From positions 62,001 through 126,000 of the forward strand of contig NZ_JACXAE010000039.1 in assembly GCF_014698965.1 (NCBI RefSeq): DNA of 64,000 bases. Direction: 5' to 3'. Shown piece after piece: positions 27,465 to 35,496 of the stretch. Made by a program: the position numbers and the translations under genes. The notes beneath the pieces are model-generated. The model was given only the letters and a program-made list of their open reading frames with translations. It made no database searches and was not told where the DNA came from. This DNA is from Iningainema tapete BLCC-T55 (GTDB lineage Bacteria; Cyanobacteriota; Cyanobacteriia; Cyanobacteriales; Nostocaceae). Within the stretch, counting starts at the first letter, position 1, and the number at the start of each line of letters is the position of its first letter.

Positions 27465-27923
27465 ATGCACAACTACCACTCGTCACTTACTCGTGTCCTG
27501 ACTAAAGGCGATCTGCGAAAAGTACACCACATCGCGCTCAACGTCAAAAATATGCAAGCTTCCCGACACTTCTATGGAACAATTCTGGGTTTGCATGAAT
27601 TAACAGGAGATGAAGTTCCAGCAACCCTTGTGGATTTAGTCGCATCCGGCAAAGTAGCCAACTTCATTACCCCTGATGGTACAATTGTTGATTTATTCTG
27701 GGAACCCAACTTATCACCACCAGATCCAAACCCAGAAAACACATTTACAAGAGCTTATCATCTAGCTTTTGATATAGATCCACAGTTATTTGCGCAAGCA
27801 GTAGAAGTAATTAGAGAAAATCAAATTGGGATCGCCCACGGACCAGTTACTCGTCCCACAGGTAGGGGCGTGTATTTTTACGATCCTGATGGATTTATGA
27901 TTGAAATTCGCTGCGATCCCTAA
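27465..27923 (+). CDS. VOC-family (glyoxalase/dioxygenase fold) protein, 152 aa
   Basis: Beta-alpha-beta3 fold: 'KVHHIALNVKNMQASRHFYG' supplies the first metal-ligand histidine, 'AYHLAFDIDPQLFAQA' the second half-repeat, and 'GVYFYDPDGFMIEIR' the terminal metal-binding E. Enzymes of this fold are lyases, dioxygenases or resistance proteins; the substrate is not readable. The frame extends to a TTG at 27453, but ATG at 27465 is preferred. Followed by the palindromic repeat at 27931-27978. Confidence 0.88.
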   Translation: MHNYHSSLTRVLTKGDLRKVHHIALNVKNMQASRHFYGTILGLHELTGDEVPATLVDLVASGKVANFITPDGTIVDLFWEPNLSPPDPNPENTFTRAYHLAFDIDPQLFAQAVEVIRENQIGIAHGPVTRPTGRGVYFYDPDGFMIEIRCDP

Positions 27924-27930
27924 TTTATTT

Positions 27931-27978
27931 GTACAGACGTTCCGCCCCTGTACAGACGTTCCGCCGGAACGTCTCTAC
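27931..27978. repeat. Dispersed palindromic repeat (GACGTTCCG family), one and a half copies
   Basis: GTACAGACGTTCCGCC occurs twice (from 27931 and 27950); the second copy continues into GGAACGTCTCTAC to form a hairpin of ~13 bp with one mismatch. The same family recurs at 34232-34262, 42465-42496, 54762-54790 and 59187-59217. It sits between two genes and may terminate transcription of the VOC gene. Confidence 0.85.
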
Positions 27979-27990
27979 CACCGAAAAAAA

Positions 27991-28272
27991 ATGAAAATAT
28001 ATCAAGTCATCGAAGAAACAATCACAAAACCACCAATACCGCACGAACCTTACAAGCAGTCGTTGAAAGCTTGGGCAATGTACTGCCTTAGAAACAGAGG
28101 TTTTCAGGTCGTATATGCTCAAAATGCCGACTTTGCAATTGAAACCAAGGGTGGTGAAAAGCTATATTTCAAAGTCTCAAATAAGGCAGTAGACTTAGAT
28201 AATAACTACAACTGGATAGTTTGGGATAGTGCAACTCAAAGCGCTAGCCTTATTCCCACACAATCATCATAG
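27991..28272 (+). CDS. Small hypothetical protein, 93 aa
   Basis: ATG at 27991 follows the palindromic repeat closely; the longer open frame back to 27901 overlaps the VOC gene and encodes the repeat, so I reject it. The product ('KIYQVIEETITKPPIPHEPY', 'YAQNADFAIETKGGEKLYFK', 'YNWIVWDSATQSA') has the alternating polar pattern of a small beta-rich domain, a little like restriction-endonuclease-fold fragments ('FAIETKGGEKLYFKVS'), but no catalytic set can be named. Not recognised. Confidence 0.65.
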   Translation: MKIYQVIEETITKPPIPHEPYKQSLKAWAMYCLRNRGFQVVYAQNADFAIETKGGEKLYFKVSNKAVDLDNNYNWIVWDSATQSASLIPTQSS

Positions 28273-28343
28273 ATATTTTCCGAATTTTTTTACGTATATT
28301 TGCCTTCATCTGCGGTTAAAACTAGTACCGCAGATGGAAAATA

Positions 28344-28565
28344 TCAAATCACTTCTAACTCACTTTCACGCAAGTGGGCTTTAAATTTTTTACTAAACTG
28401 GACTTGTATAGGCAAATTAGCACTAACAGGTCTACCTTGCCATTGATTGAGAATCAGCACCACCTCACCTTCTGTACCTTTAAGGTCAAAAGCTTTACCG
28501 CGATGCTCAGGATGATGGTAAATTGTCACGGATTCCTTGACACGGACGCGATCGCCGATATTCAT
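28344..28565 (-). CDS. ftrV: Ferredoxin-thioredoxin reductase variable chain, 73 aa
   Basis: The non-catalytic subunit of the plant-type ferredoxin:thioredoxin reductase, an SH3-like barrel that caps the 4Fe-4S catalytic chain and passes light-derived electrons to thioredoxin. 'MNIGDRVRVKESVTIYHHPE', 'GTEGEVVLILNQWQGRPVSA' and 'VQFSKKFKAHLRESELEV' match the family over its full ~74-residue length. The frame extends to ATG 28613, but that start has no ribosome-binding site and adds 16 unusual residues, so 28565 is chosen. ftrC is not in the window. Confidence 0.93.
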   Translation of the reverse strand: MNIGDRVRVKESVTIYHHPEHRGKAFDLKGTEGEVVLILNQWQGRPVSANLPIQVQFSKKFKAHLRESELEVI

Positions 28566-28779
28566 ACTTATATTTACACCTAGCTTCTGTTCTACAAGTG
28601 TCTCCACAGCCATCCCTCACGCTTACTTGCTTGTTCGGCAAGTGGTCTAATCCTTTTATCTTCACTCTTTGCGTTACTGCGGTCAACACTTTAGCTAATT
28701 TTTCGGCATTATGAGCAAAATCCGGACTTGACCAATTTAGTTTTTTGGTTGAACATGCACTTTGAATTAATAACACATC

Positions 28780-29433
28780 ATGACCAGAAACTCAACCAAA
28801 GTCAGTCCTTGGACAGAAGAACACGACGCATTCTGCCTCAAACACCGCCTTACCCCGGCAGCAAAACTACTGTGGCAGTGGTTGATGCGCTCCTACACAA
28901 TCGGAGAAGAAGCAGAACCTGACTTGAGCGAATTCAACGAATGGGTAGAAAAACATCGCGGCAAGGGCTATTGTCGCCTCACCTTGAAAAAAGCCCTTGC
29001 TCAACTCAAAGAACATCGAGTTATTCAAGTTCTCAAAGAATACACTTGGAAAATCGTCAAAATAGTTACACGCCCACTTGAGTGGTTAAAACCAAAAAAA
29101 AACTTACAAAACAGCGAGCAAAATTACGTTTCACAGCCCTCAAACGTGCAATCTACTGAAAATGAATCTAACAGCAGCAGCATTAATTCTATTGATCCTC
29201 AAAACAAGATAGAAATCTTAAACGTGTGTGCTGCTGCTGGTATTTATTATCACCCAGATAAACCTGCTGAAATCTTTAATTATTCTCTGCAAGATGTTAT
29301 ATCTGCTGTAGAACTGTTTAAAACTCGTGGAAAGCAGCAAATCTACAACCCGCAGGGCTGGCTGATAGACTGCTTAAGATGGCGATATTGGGAAACACCT
29401 GGATATTTACAAAATTTTACATTTTTTTCGTAG
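28780..29433 (+). CDS. Hypothetical protein with helical DNA-binding-like N-terminus, 217 aa
   Basis: Residues 1-85 ('RLTPAAKLLWQWLMRSY', 'GYCRLTLKKALAQLKEHRVI', 'KEYTWKIVKIV') resemble a winged helix, as in replication or transcription regulators that follow a 'T-P-A-A-K-L-L-W-Q-W' start. A low-complexity Asn/Ser linker (~95-140) leads to a C-terminal segment 'AGIYYHPDKPAEIFNYSLQD' and 'NPQGWLIDCLRWRYW', a pattern reminiscent of replication-initiator-linked C-terminal domains. Function not assigned. Its last 17 bp overlap the convergent phosphatase gene. Confidence 0.7.
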   Translation: MTRNSTKVSPWTEEHDAFCLKHRLTPAAKLLWQWLMRSYTIGEEAEPDLSEFNEWVEKHRGKGYCRLTLKKALAQLKEHRVIQVLKEYTWKIVKIVTRPLEWLKPKKNLQNSEQNYVSQPSNVQSTENESNSSSINSIDPQNKIEILNVCAAAGIYYHPDKPAEIFNYSLQDVISAVELFKTRGKQQIYNPQGWLIDCLRWRYWETPGYLQNFTFFS

Positions 29434-31348
29434 AACAAACTTGTTGTATCGGTTTTGGTAATTGCTGACATATTTGTTGGAATGCAAAAGGATTGATTTG
29501 CCACCAAGCCAATAATCCTATTGCACCGGATACAACTAAAGTTAAAAATCCTCCTAGCACCCACCACTTTTGTTTACCTTTGTTGAGATTTTGAGCAGGG
29601 GTTTCTATAGGATCTGGTGTAGATGCTTCTATGTCTACATCCACTACTACTGGATTATCTTCTAGCAAAACGGTATCTTCTGGTTGTTTTGTTTCTACAA
29701 TCTCTACTATTGGTACTGATTTACTAATTGGCATCAAAGAGTTTTGTGAAACACGACTCAAAGTGAGAACTACCGAAGTATTGTCATAACCATTTTTCTG
29801 GTTTGCTAACTTAATCCACTCACTAACAGCGTCTTCTAAGGAAAGTTCACCTGTTAATACAGGTATACTATAATCTTGCCAGTGTTCTTCTATTCTTGAG
29901 TCATCGCTTAACCCATCAGAACAAAGTAACAGTATGCCATCTTCATCTAAAATAAATCTTTGAATTTCTGGATGCAAAAATTCACCATTTTTTGTCCCTA
30001 ATGCACAACTAAGGGCATAAGCATCTTTTCGTTGTAGTGCTTGACGGTATGTACTGCGGGCAAGTCGTACTTCTCTTCCTGCTACGTCATCATCTACTGT
30101 AAGTAGTTGGCAGTAGTTTTTTGTAATCCAGTAAGCACGGCTATCACCAACATTTGCGATATAAAGTTCATGAGCATTTTCTACTTGTACACCAGAATTA
30201 GTTTGGATTTTTTGTGGGATTTGCAGTGCCATGATAACGGTTGTACCCATACGTTGAGTACCTTCACGTTTTTGCTCGTCGTTAGATGAGCAAATTAGGT
30301 TATTAACAATGCGTAAACTTGCTTCTATTTGTTGTGCTAATAAATCTGGTGGGACAATTTCAGTTTGTTCTGCTACTTCTAGTAGTAAAGCACGGATTTG
30401 TAGTTTTAAAGATTCTACTGCTAAAAGACTGGCAACTTCACCTCCTTCATGTCCACCAATTCCATCGCAAACAATTGATACTTTTGGTAAAAGAGGATCT
30501 TCCTGATTTTTAGTATCACTAGGATAAAAATTGTCTTCATTTTGTTTGAGTTGTGTACCAGTATCTGTTGCTCCTGCTACTTCTAGTGTTAAGGGTAATT
30601 CGGCTACTGTGGAAAGTAATAGTTTATTTAATTGTGTAGCGATCGCTGTTAATTCTCCTTCTGGACTACACATTTGTTCAACTATTTGCTCTAAGATTTT
30701 GGCTACTGATGTTTTGGCTGTAGCTATCCACGTTTGCCAACATTTTCCTAAATCCTGTAGAGACACATCATGGTATGTATCTACAAATTCTAATAACCTG
30801 ACACACCAACCTTGTATTCGTATATTGTTGGGTATCAGTAAACTGCCTGCTACTTCTAATTCTGATAAAGGCTGCCATAGTTCGAGAATTTGCCAGAGCC
30901 AGTTTACTTGACGTAATGCTGTTGCTTGTTCCCATGCATCAGCAAGTGCCGGGTATAAATTTCCTTTCTCATCTACTGGTATATTTTCGAGTAAAAGGAT
31001 ATTTTCTCCAGCAATTTGGGTAAAACCGTATACTTGAGGTAAATGTAATCGCTTTGGATATAATTGTAAGTAAGGAGAAACTTCCACTGGTAGTTCTTCC
31101 GGTGTATCAGGTAATAATCCTGGTTTTGTATCTAGCCAAATTTGCGGAGAAATTACCCCATAACGCTCTGCAACCAGTTCTCCTGGTTGAATTTTAGCTG
31201 ATATTGCTCCAGTTGCCCAAACATAACGTTGAATTAGAGGTGTTTGGCAATTAGCACATAGACGGTTGTCTAGACGGTTAATTGGGTTACTACAACTGGG
31301 ATTGGTGCAATAGACTGTGTGAACGTTAGCAATTGGTGTTGAAATCAT
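29417..31348 (-). CDS. PP2C-type serine/threonine phosphatase with zinc ribbon and TM anchor, 643 aa
   Basis: Residues 9-35 form a four-cysteine zinc ribbon (YCTNPSC... and LCANCQ). A PP2C domain occupies ~240-520 with 'SIVCDGIGGHEGGEVAS' (metal-binding D and G-G-H), 'ANVGDSRAYWI', 'LLCSDGLSDDSRIEE' and 'GYDNTSVVLTL'. One transmembrane helix near residues 600-622 and a short tail follow. The enzyme dephosphorylates Ser/Thr targets, probably opposing Hanks-type kinases. The 180-residue region before the catalytic domain resembles a degenerate kinase-like or regulatory module; that is a guess. Confidence 0.9.
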   Translation of the reverse strand: MISTPIANVHTVYCTNPSCSNPINRLDNRLCANCQTPLIQRYVWATGAISAKIQPGELVAERYGVISPQIWLDTKPGLLPDTPEELPVEVSPYLQLYPKRLHLPQVYGFTQIAGENILLLENIPVDEKGNLYPALADAWEQATALRQVNWLWQILELWQPLSELEVAGSLLIPNNIRIQGWCVRLLEFVDTYHDVSLQDLGKCWQTWIATAKTSVAKILEQIVEQMCSPEGELTAIATQLNKLLLSTVAELPLTLEVAGATDTGTQLKQNEDNFYPSDTKNQEDPLLPKVSIVCDGIGGHEGGEVASLLAVESLKLQIRALLLEVAEQTEIVPPDLLAQQIEASLRIVNNLICSSNDEQKREGTQRMGTTVIMALQIPQKIQTNSGVQVENAHELYIANVGDSRAYWITKNYCQLLTVDDDVAGREVRLARSTYRQALQRKDAYALSCALGTKNGEFLHPEIQRFILDEDGILLLCSDGLSDDSRIEEHWQDYSIPVLTGELSLEDAVSEWIKLANQKNGYDNTSVVLTLSRVSQNSLMPISKSVPIVEIVETKQPEDTVLLEDNPVVVDVDIEASTPDPIETPAQNLNKGKQKWWVLGGFLTLVVSGAIGLLAWWQINPFAFQQICQQLPKPIQQVCSTKKM

Positions 31349-31375
31349 CTAAAAAACCTCCGAAACATGTGGAAA

Positions 31376-31735
31376 CCGTGTGGCTTTAGCCCACGGAGTA
31401 AACATGAACCGCTAATAAATTAGCCGTCCCCTTAACGGGGTGAGTAAACAGAGGTACAGTGTTTACTCAGTTCCCTGTATGCCGGGAATCGCCTCGCTGC
31501 ACCAGTAATGTGAGCCTTGGCAAAGTTATCGGTCGGTAACTATCCGAAGAACACTGACTGTAAACCCTTAAGTCTGGTTAATCCTTCAGTTTCAGAGTCC
31601 GGAACTGGCATCACGCATCCCGGAGTGAGAACTTGAACACTTACCGATAACGTAGCACGCCATGTGCTGAGCCGGGTAAGCTGGGCTTCAACTCAACCGA
31701 GGTTTTGGCTGAAGCCCCCGGATTTAATCCGGGGG
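31376..31735. mobile_element. Highly structured non-coding element, possible IS200/IS605-type relic or orphan TnpB guide RNA
   Basis: The 534-bp gap between the phosphatase and nfeD holds no coding frame but is dense with stems: a left hairpin at 31376-31396 (CCGTG.../...CACGG), a perfect 10-bp stem TGAGTAAACA/TGTTTACTCA (31441-31450 with 31460-31469), a long-range 9-bp pairing GTTATCGGT/ACCGATAAC (31525-31533 with 31643-31651), a GGCTTCA/TGAAGCC stem (31684-31716) and a right hairpin CCCCCGGAT/ATCCGGGGG (31715-31735). Hairpins at both ends without terminal inverted repeats are typical of IS200/IS605 derivatives, and the folded 3' half would fit the guide RNA left after TnpB loss. Ends are approximate. 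Confidence 0.5.
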
Positions 31736-31882
31736 TTGCTTACAACTGTGTAAATTTTATGATTGTAACTAACAGTAATTAAAATTTACGTACAAATACT
31801 AACATCTAATTTCAGGAAAACGTCAATTTCGTGCTGTATCCACAATAAAAGCATTTAGAGGAATTTTTTTTAGGATGGCATT

Positions 31883-32308
31883 ATGCCAAGTACCACTTTA
31901 ATATGGTTCATAGCAGGATTAGTTCTTTGTTGTACGGAAATCTTTCTGCCCACAGCTTTTATTGCTTTATTAATGGGAATTAGTGCCTTAGTCGTGGCAC
32001 TGTTATCTAGCATAGTTATGTTCGTATGGCTGCAAGTTGTGATTTGGTTATTGCTTTCTGGTGCGTTAGTTTTACTTTCTCGTAGATTTGTAACGAAAGT
32101 TAAACGTAAGTCAAAAACTTATGATGCCACAATAGCGGAAACTATGACGGAAATTCCTGTCGGCAAAACAGGACGGGTTTTGTATGAGGGCAATTCTTGG
32201 TTGGCAAGATGCGATGTAGAAATCGCAATTCCAGAACATCAAAGAGTTTACGTGATTAGACGTGAAGGTACAACTTTAATCATCATGCCTGAACATCTGT
32301 TGCGTTAA
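31883..32308 (+). CDS. NfeD-family membrane protein, 141 aa
   Basis: Short NfeD (NfeD1b type): three hydrophobic helices in residues 4-70 ('[18 protein letters not shown]', '[17 protein letters not shown]', '[15 protein letters not shown]') and a C-terminal OB-fold '[20 protein letters not shown]' to '[14 protein letters not shown]'. NfeD proteins pair with stomatins in membrane quality control or raft-like domains. The stomatin gene follows after 37 bp on the same strand, confirming the pair as an operon. Confidence 0.92.
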   Translation: MPSTTLIWFIAGLVLCCTEIFLPTAFIALLMGISALVVALLSSIVMFVWLQVVIWLLLSGALVLLSRRFVTKVKRKSKTYDATIAETMTEIPVGKTGRVLYEGNSWLARCDVEIAIPEHQRVYVIRREGTTLIIMPEHLLR

Positions 32309-32345
32309 TAGTTTAGAGCTTTTTAAAATAATCAGGGGATTTAAA

Positions 32346-33350
32346 ATGGAACAACTATTTTTACTCATATCTTTAGCTTTAGGTGGTTCTGCATTAGCAA
32401 GTTCTGTGAAAGTTGTCAACCAGGGTAACGAATCTTTAGTAGAACGCTTGGGTAGTTATAATAAAAAATTGGAACCAGGTCTTAACTTTGTAGTTCCTTT
32501 TGTAGATAGAGTCGTGTATCGTGAAACTATCCGGGAAAAAGTTTTAGATATTCCGCCCCAACAGTGTATTACCCGTGATAATGTTTCGATTACTGTAGAT
32601 GCTGTGGTTTACTGGCGCATCGTGGATATGGAGAAGGCTTACTATAAAGTGGAAAATCTCCAATCAGCGATGGTGAATTTGGTACTTACCCAAATTCGTG
32701 CTGAAATGGGACAATTGGAGTTAGATCAAACTTTTACTGCCCGTGCGCAAATTAATGAACTTCTGTTGCGTGATTTGGATATTGCTACTGATCCTTGGGG
32801 TGTAAAAGTTACTCGTGTAGAATTGCGGGATTTGATCCCCTCCCAAGCAGTTCGGGAATCAATGGAATTGCAAATGTCAGCGGAAAGGCGTAAAAGAGCA
32901 GCAATTTTAACATCAGAAGGCGATCGCGAAGCTGCTGTCAATAGTGCTAAAGGTAAAGCTGAGGCTCAAGTTTTGGATGCAGAAGCTCGGCAAAAGTCAG
33001 TAATTTTACAGGCAGAAGCTGAACAAAAGGCGATCGTTCTTAAAGCTCAAGCTGAGCGACAACAACAAGTTCTCAAAGCTCAAGCTATTGCTGAATCTAC
33101 TGATATTATTGCCCAGAAAATGAAAACAAACCCTAGTGCGCACTCAGCATTAGAAGTTCTACTTGCCTTGGGCTATTTGGATATGGGCGCGATTATCGGT
33201 AAGAGCGATAGCAGTAAAGTAATGTTTATGGATCCACGCACCATTCCTGCTACTTTAGAGGGTATACGCTCTATTGTCTCAGATGGTCAGCTTAATTCTA
33301 ACGGAATGTTGATGAGCGAAATGCCGCCATTAAACAATCGTCCTAGCTAG
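32346..33350 (+). CDS. SPFH/Band-7 stomatin-like protein, 334 aa
   Basis: An N-terminal hydrophobic anchor (residues 1-18) precedes an SPFH domain: '[20 protein letters not shown]', '[20 protein letters not shown]', '[20 protein letters not shown]'. A long alanine/glutamine-rich coiled coil ('[20 protein letters not shown]') drives oligomerisation. Partner of the NfeD protein encoded just upstream; such pairs scaffold membrane microdomains and regulate proteolysis. Ends before a strong bidirectional hairpin at 33357-33390. Confidence 0.94.
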   Translation: MEQLFLLISLALGGSALASSVKVVNQGNESLVERLGSYNKKLEPGLNFVVPFVDRVVYRETIREKVLDIPPQQCITRDNVSITVDAVVYWRIVDMEKAYYKVENLQSAMVNLVLTQIRAEMGQLELDQTFTARAQINELLLRDLDIATDPWGVKVTRVELRDLIPSQAVRESMELQMSAERRKRAAILTSEGDREAAVNSAKGKAEAQVLDAEARQKSVILQAEAEQKAIVLKAQAERQQQVLKAQAIAESTDIIAQKMKTNPSAHSALEVLLALGYLDMGAIIGKSDSSKVMFMDPRTIPATLEGIRSIVSDGQLNSNGMLMSEMPPLNNRPS

Positions 33351-33356
33351 CAGCCT

Positions 33357-33390
33357 AGAAGCCCGGTTTCGTAAAAGTTACCGGGCTTCT
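33357..33390. terminator. Bidirectional hairpin terminator
   Basis: AGAAGCCCGGT (33357-33367) and ACCGGGCTTCT (33380-33390) form an 11-bp stem with a 12-nt loop between two convergent genes. The related 'AAACCCGGTTTC' hairpin at 56387-56419 suggests a repeat family used as terminators. Confidence 0.75.
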
Positions 33391-33397
33391 GAATTGC

Positions 33398-33790
33398 TCA
33401 CGAGCTTTGAGCCATCTGACATTGACTACACAAACCAAAAAACTCTAAAGTGTGGTAGAAAATCTTAAAATTGTGTTTTACTTGTAACTGAGTTTCTAAA
33501 TCATGGACAGGGCATTGATTAATTGGGATGGAAACGCCACATTGTAAGCAAGTTATATGATGCTTGTCTTGCTGTACTAAACTATATAAGGATTCACCGT
33601 TAGATAATGTTCGTACTTGTACGCTTCCTTCCAGCTTGAGGGCTTCTAGAGAGCGGTAGACAGTTGCTAAACCCATGCTTTGGTTGCGGTTACGCAATTC
33701 CACATAAAGATCCTGCGCGGAAATCCCTTGTTTAATGGTTTTAAGTAGGTTTAGAATACGCTCTTGACTGCGAGTGTGTACTGCTCTCAT
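33398..33790 (-). CDS. Fur-family metalloregulator, probably Zur/FurB type, 130 aa
   Basis: Winged-helix repressor: 'RSQERILNLLKTIKQGISAQ', 'MGLATVYRSLEALKLEGSVQ' is the recognition helix, and the C-terminal dimer domain carries two C-x-x-C pairs ('HITCLQCG' and 'LCSQCQ') for structural zinc, plus 'FKIFYHTLEFFGLC'. The short N-terminus and the sequence after the first pair fit the Zur-like FurB group of cyanobacteria better than FurA or PerR; this assignment is from memory of the family. Cytosolic; DNA targets not visible here. Confidence 0.85.
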   Translation of the reverse strand: MRAVHTRSQERILNLLKTIKQGISAQDLYVELRNRNQSMGLATVYRSLEALKLEGSVQVRTLSNGESLYSLVQQDKHHITCLQCGVSIPINQCPVHDLETQLQVKHNFKIFYHTLEFFGLCSQCQMAQSS

Positions 33791-33929
33791 AGACTTTTAA
33801 TTAATAACGCCCATTAATTAGTAGAAACTATGGTTTAGTTCTAGCTTAACTGAAATACTTTATCGTCTGTTTTTATTTAGTTAGGTCATAAAGATATACT
33901 ATGAGCGTAGCAGTATTCAGCTTAAGACA

Positions 33930-34208
33930 GTGCAAAGGAAGTATCAAGCCAAAATTTTTGTCACCCTTCGTCCTTCTGTTCTAGATCCTGCTGGTGTAGC
34001 AGTGCAATCTGGGCTAAAGCAGTTAGGATACGATAATGTTGAGCGTGTACGTATAGGTAAGTACATTGAATTGACTCTCACCTCTGGTGATGAAGCTACT
34101 GCACGTCAACACTTGGAGCAGATTTGCCATCAAATGTTGGCAAATCCAGTAATTGAAAATTACCGCTTTGATTTGATTGAAGTTGAAACCCAAACAGGAG
34201 TGGTGTAA
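33930..34208 (+). CDS. purS: Phosphoribosylformylglycinamidine synthase subunit PurS, 92 aa
   Basis: Small subunit of the three-part FGAM synthase (PurLQS) of purine synthesis, thought to bridge PurL and PurQ for ammonia channelling. 'KYQAKIFVTLRPSVLDPAGV', 'LGYDNVERVRIGKYIELTL' and 'CHQMLANPVIENYRFDLIEV' match the family along its whole length. Start is GTG at 33930. purQ follows on the same strand but 84 bp away, with a palindromic repeat and a 7-bp tandem repeat lying in between. Confidence 0.93.
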   Translation: MQRKYQAKIFVTLRPSVLDPAGVAVQSGLKQLGYDNVERVRIGKYIELTLTSGDEATARQHLEQICHQMLANPVIENYRFDLIEVETQTGVV

Positions 34209-34231
34209 TAAGAGTATGGGGAAATAACTCC

Positions 34232-34291
34232 TGTACAGACGCCCCGCCGGGGCGTCTCTACGACGACTCCTGACTCCTGACTCCTGTCTCC
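34232..34291. repeat. Palindromic repeat followed by 7-bp tandem repeat
   Basis: GTACAGACGCCCC and GGGGCGTCTCTAC (34233-34261) form a hairpin of the dispersed palindromic family; it is followed by about four ACTCCTG heptamers (34265-34291) that run up to the purQ start codon. The heptamers are a short tandem repeat type known in Nostocales; the inverse GGAGTCA units occur at 21267-21286. Confidence 0.85.
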
Positions 34292-34292
34292 T

Positions 34293-34991
34293 ATGAAATT
34301 TGGTATAATCGTTTTTCCCGGTTCTAATTGCGATCGCGATGTTGCTTACGTCACAAACGACTTGCTTGAGCAACCGACGCGCATGGTTTGGCATCAAGAA
34401 ACTGATATTTCCGATTTGGATGTAATCATTATACCCGGTGGTTTTAGTTATGGCGATTATTTGCGCTGTGGTGCGATCGCTCGCTTTTCTCCCGTGATGC
34501 AGCAAGTTGTTGCACATGCACGAAAAGGTAAATTTGTCCTCGGTATTTGTAACGGTTTTCAAGTATTAACTGAAGCAGGGTTGTTACCGGGGGCGTTGGT
34601 GAGAAATCGGGATTTGCATTTTGTGTGCGATCGCGCCCCGTTGAAAGTGGAGCGTGTTAATCTACCTTGGACACAAGGTTATAAAGCTGGTGAAATCATC
34701 ACTTTGCCCATTGCCCACGGAGAGGGTAAATTTTACGCTGATGATGCCACTTTATCAGAACTTGAAGACAACGGTCAAGTAGTGTTCCGTTATGCGGGAG
34801 ATAATCCCAACGGCTCACTCAACAACATTGCTGGGATTTGCAACCGCCAAGGCAATGTGTTGGGAATGATGCCCCATCCAGAAAGGGCCTCAGATCCTAT
34901 GCTTGGCGGTACAGATGGGTTGAAGTTGTTTACAGGACTAAAATGGAAAGACCGTCCACGGCATGGATTATCTGTTAACGTGGAATTGTAA
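34293..34991 (+). CDS. purQ: Phosphoribosylformylglycinamidine synthase subunit PurQ, 232 aa
   Basis: Class I glutamine amidotransferase that supplies ammonia to PurL for FGAM formation in de novo purine synthesis. The nucleophile is Cys86 in 'LGICNGFQVL', and the His/Glu partners lie in 'MMPHPERASDPML'. The start 'MKFGIIVFPGSNCDRDVAY' is the usual PurQ opening. Full length. The start codon directly abuts the heptamer repeats, which leaves no obvious Shine-Dalgarno except the repeats' own CTCCT/GTCTCCT context, so its translation signal is unusual. Confidence 0.95.
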   Translation: MKFGIIVFPGSNCDRDVAYVTNDLLEQPTRMVWHQETDISDLDVIIIPGGFSYGDYLRCGAIARFSPVMQQVVAHARKGKFVLGICNGFQVLTEAGLLPGALVRNRDLHFVCDRAPLKVERVNLPWTQGYKAGEIITLPIAHGEGKFYADDATLSELEDNGQVVFRYAGDNPNGSLNNIAGICNRQGNVLGMMPHPERASDPMLGGTDGLKLFTGLKWKDRPRHGLSVNVEL

Positions 34992-35100
34992 GCATATTGC
35001 CAATGCTCAAATTCAGGACAAACTGGCACAGATTAGTCTTGATTCCGGCTACGAGCTACCAATCCTATGCATACCCTACGAATTAATGGGGAATTAGGTT

Positions 35101-35322
35101 ATGTGGACAGATGAGATTGTAGAAGAAATTCACCAAATTCGTGAAGAGTATGCTAAGTCTTTTAACTATGACTTAGACGCAATATTTGCAGATCTACGGA
35201 AGAAACAAGCTCAAAGTGGTAGAGAAGTTGTGAGCTTGTCGCGCCGCAGTCTCACAACACGTTGGAGCGGAAGGGCAAATCTTGGTGATGACAAAAAGGA
35301 TACTAGCCGCCGCTCAACTTAG
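35101..35322 (+). CDS. Small conserved-type hypothetical, antitoxin-like, 73 aa
   Basis: The product starts 'MWTDEIVEEIHQIREEYAKS' then 'FNYDLDAIFADLRKKQAQSG', a helical pattern common in many short cyanobacterial proteins that accompany toxin genes. The basic tail ('SRRSLTTRWSGRANLGDD') departs from that pattern and may be a frameshifted or recombined end. No toxin gene is recognised beside it. It precedes the repeat-rich leader of the large two-gene system. Confidence 0.6.
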   Translation: MWTDEIVEEIHQIREEYAKSFNYDLDAIFADLRKKQAQSGREVVSLSRRSLTTRWSGRANLGDDKKDTSRRST

Positions 35323-35326
35323 TCTT

Positions 35327-35457
35327 AGCCCACGGAGGTGGGCTTTGTACGTATAGCGACACCCTTATAAGTGTCGCGGTGTGGTGGAAGGGCTACGTAC
35401 CTAACTCTTACGTCATAATACTGTGGCGTAATGGTGACTATTAAGATTAATACAGAA
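35327..35457. repeat. Cluster of hairpins upstream of the two-gene system
   Basis: Four inverted repeats in a row: AGCCCAC/GTGGGCT (35327-35345), GCGACAC/GTGTCGC (near 35357-35378), TACGTA sequences at ~35348 and ~35394, and GGTGACTAT/ATAGTCACC around 35430-35465. The first resembles the left hairpin at 31376-31396, hinting at another IS200/IS605-type relic. They lie 30-170 bp ahead of the GTG start of the 1001-aa gene and could also carry its control signals. Confidence 0.55.
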
Positions 35458-35496
35458 TAGTCACCACACGCATATGGATGGCTAGGAGTAAACTGC

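Noticed and set aside
30319-30911. Plus-strand frames of 64-126 aa inside the PP2C gene
   Set aside because: Antisense shadows of a gene with a well-defined catalytic domain.
34992-35094. An open stretch encoding 'DKLAQISLDSGYELPILCIP' and 'YELMGN' between purQ and the 73-aa gene
   Set aside because: Looks protein-like but has no start codon and its frame begins inside purQ; I could not name a family, so it is not listed as a gene relic.
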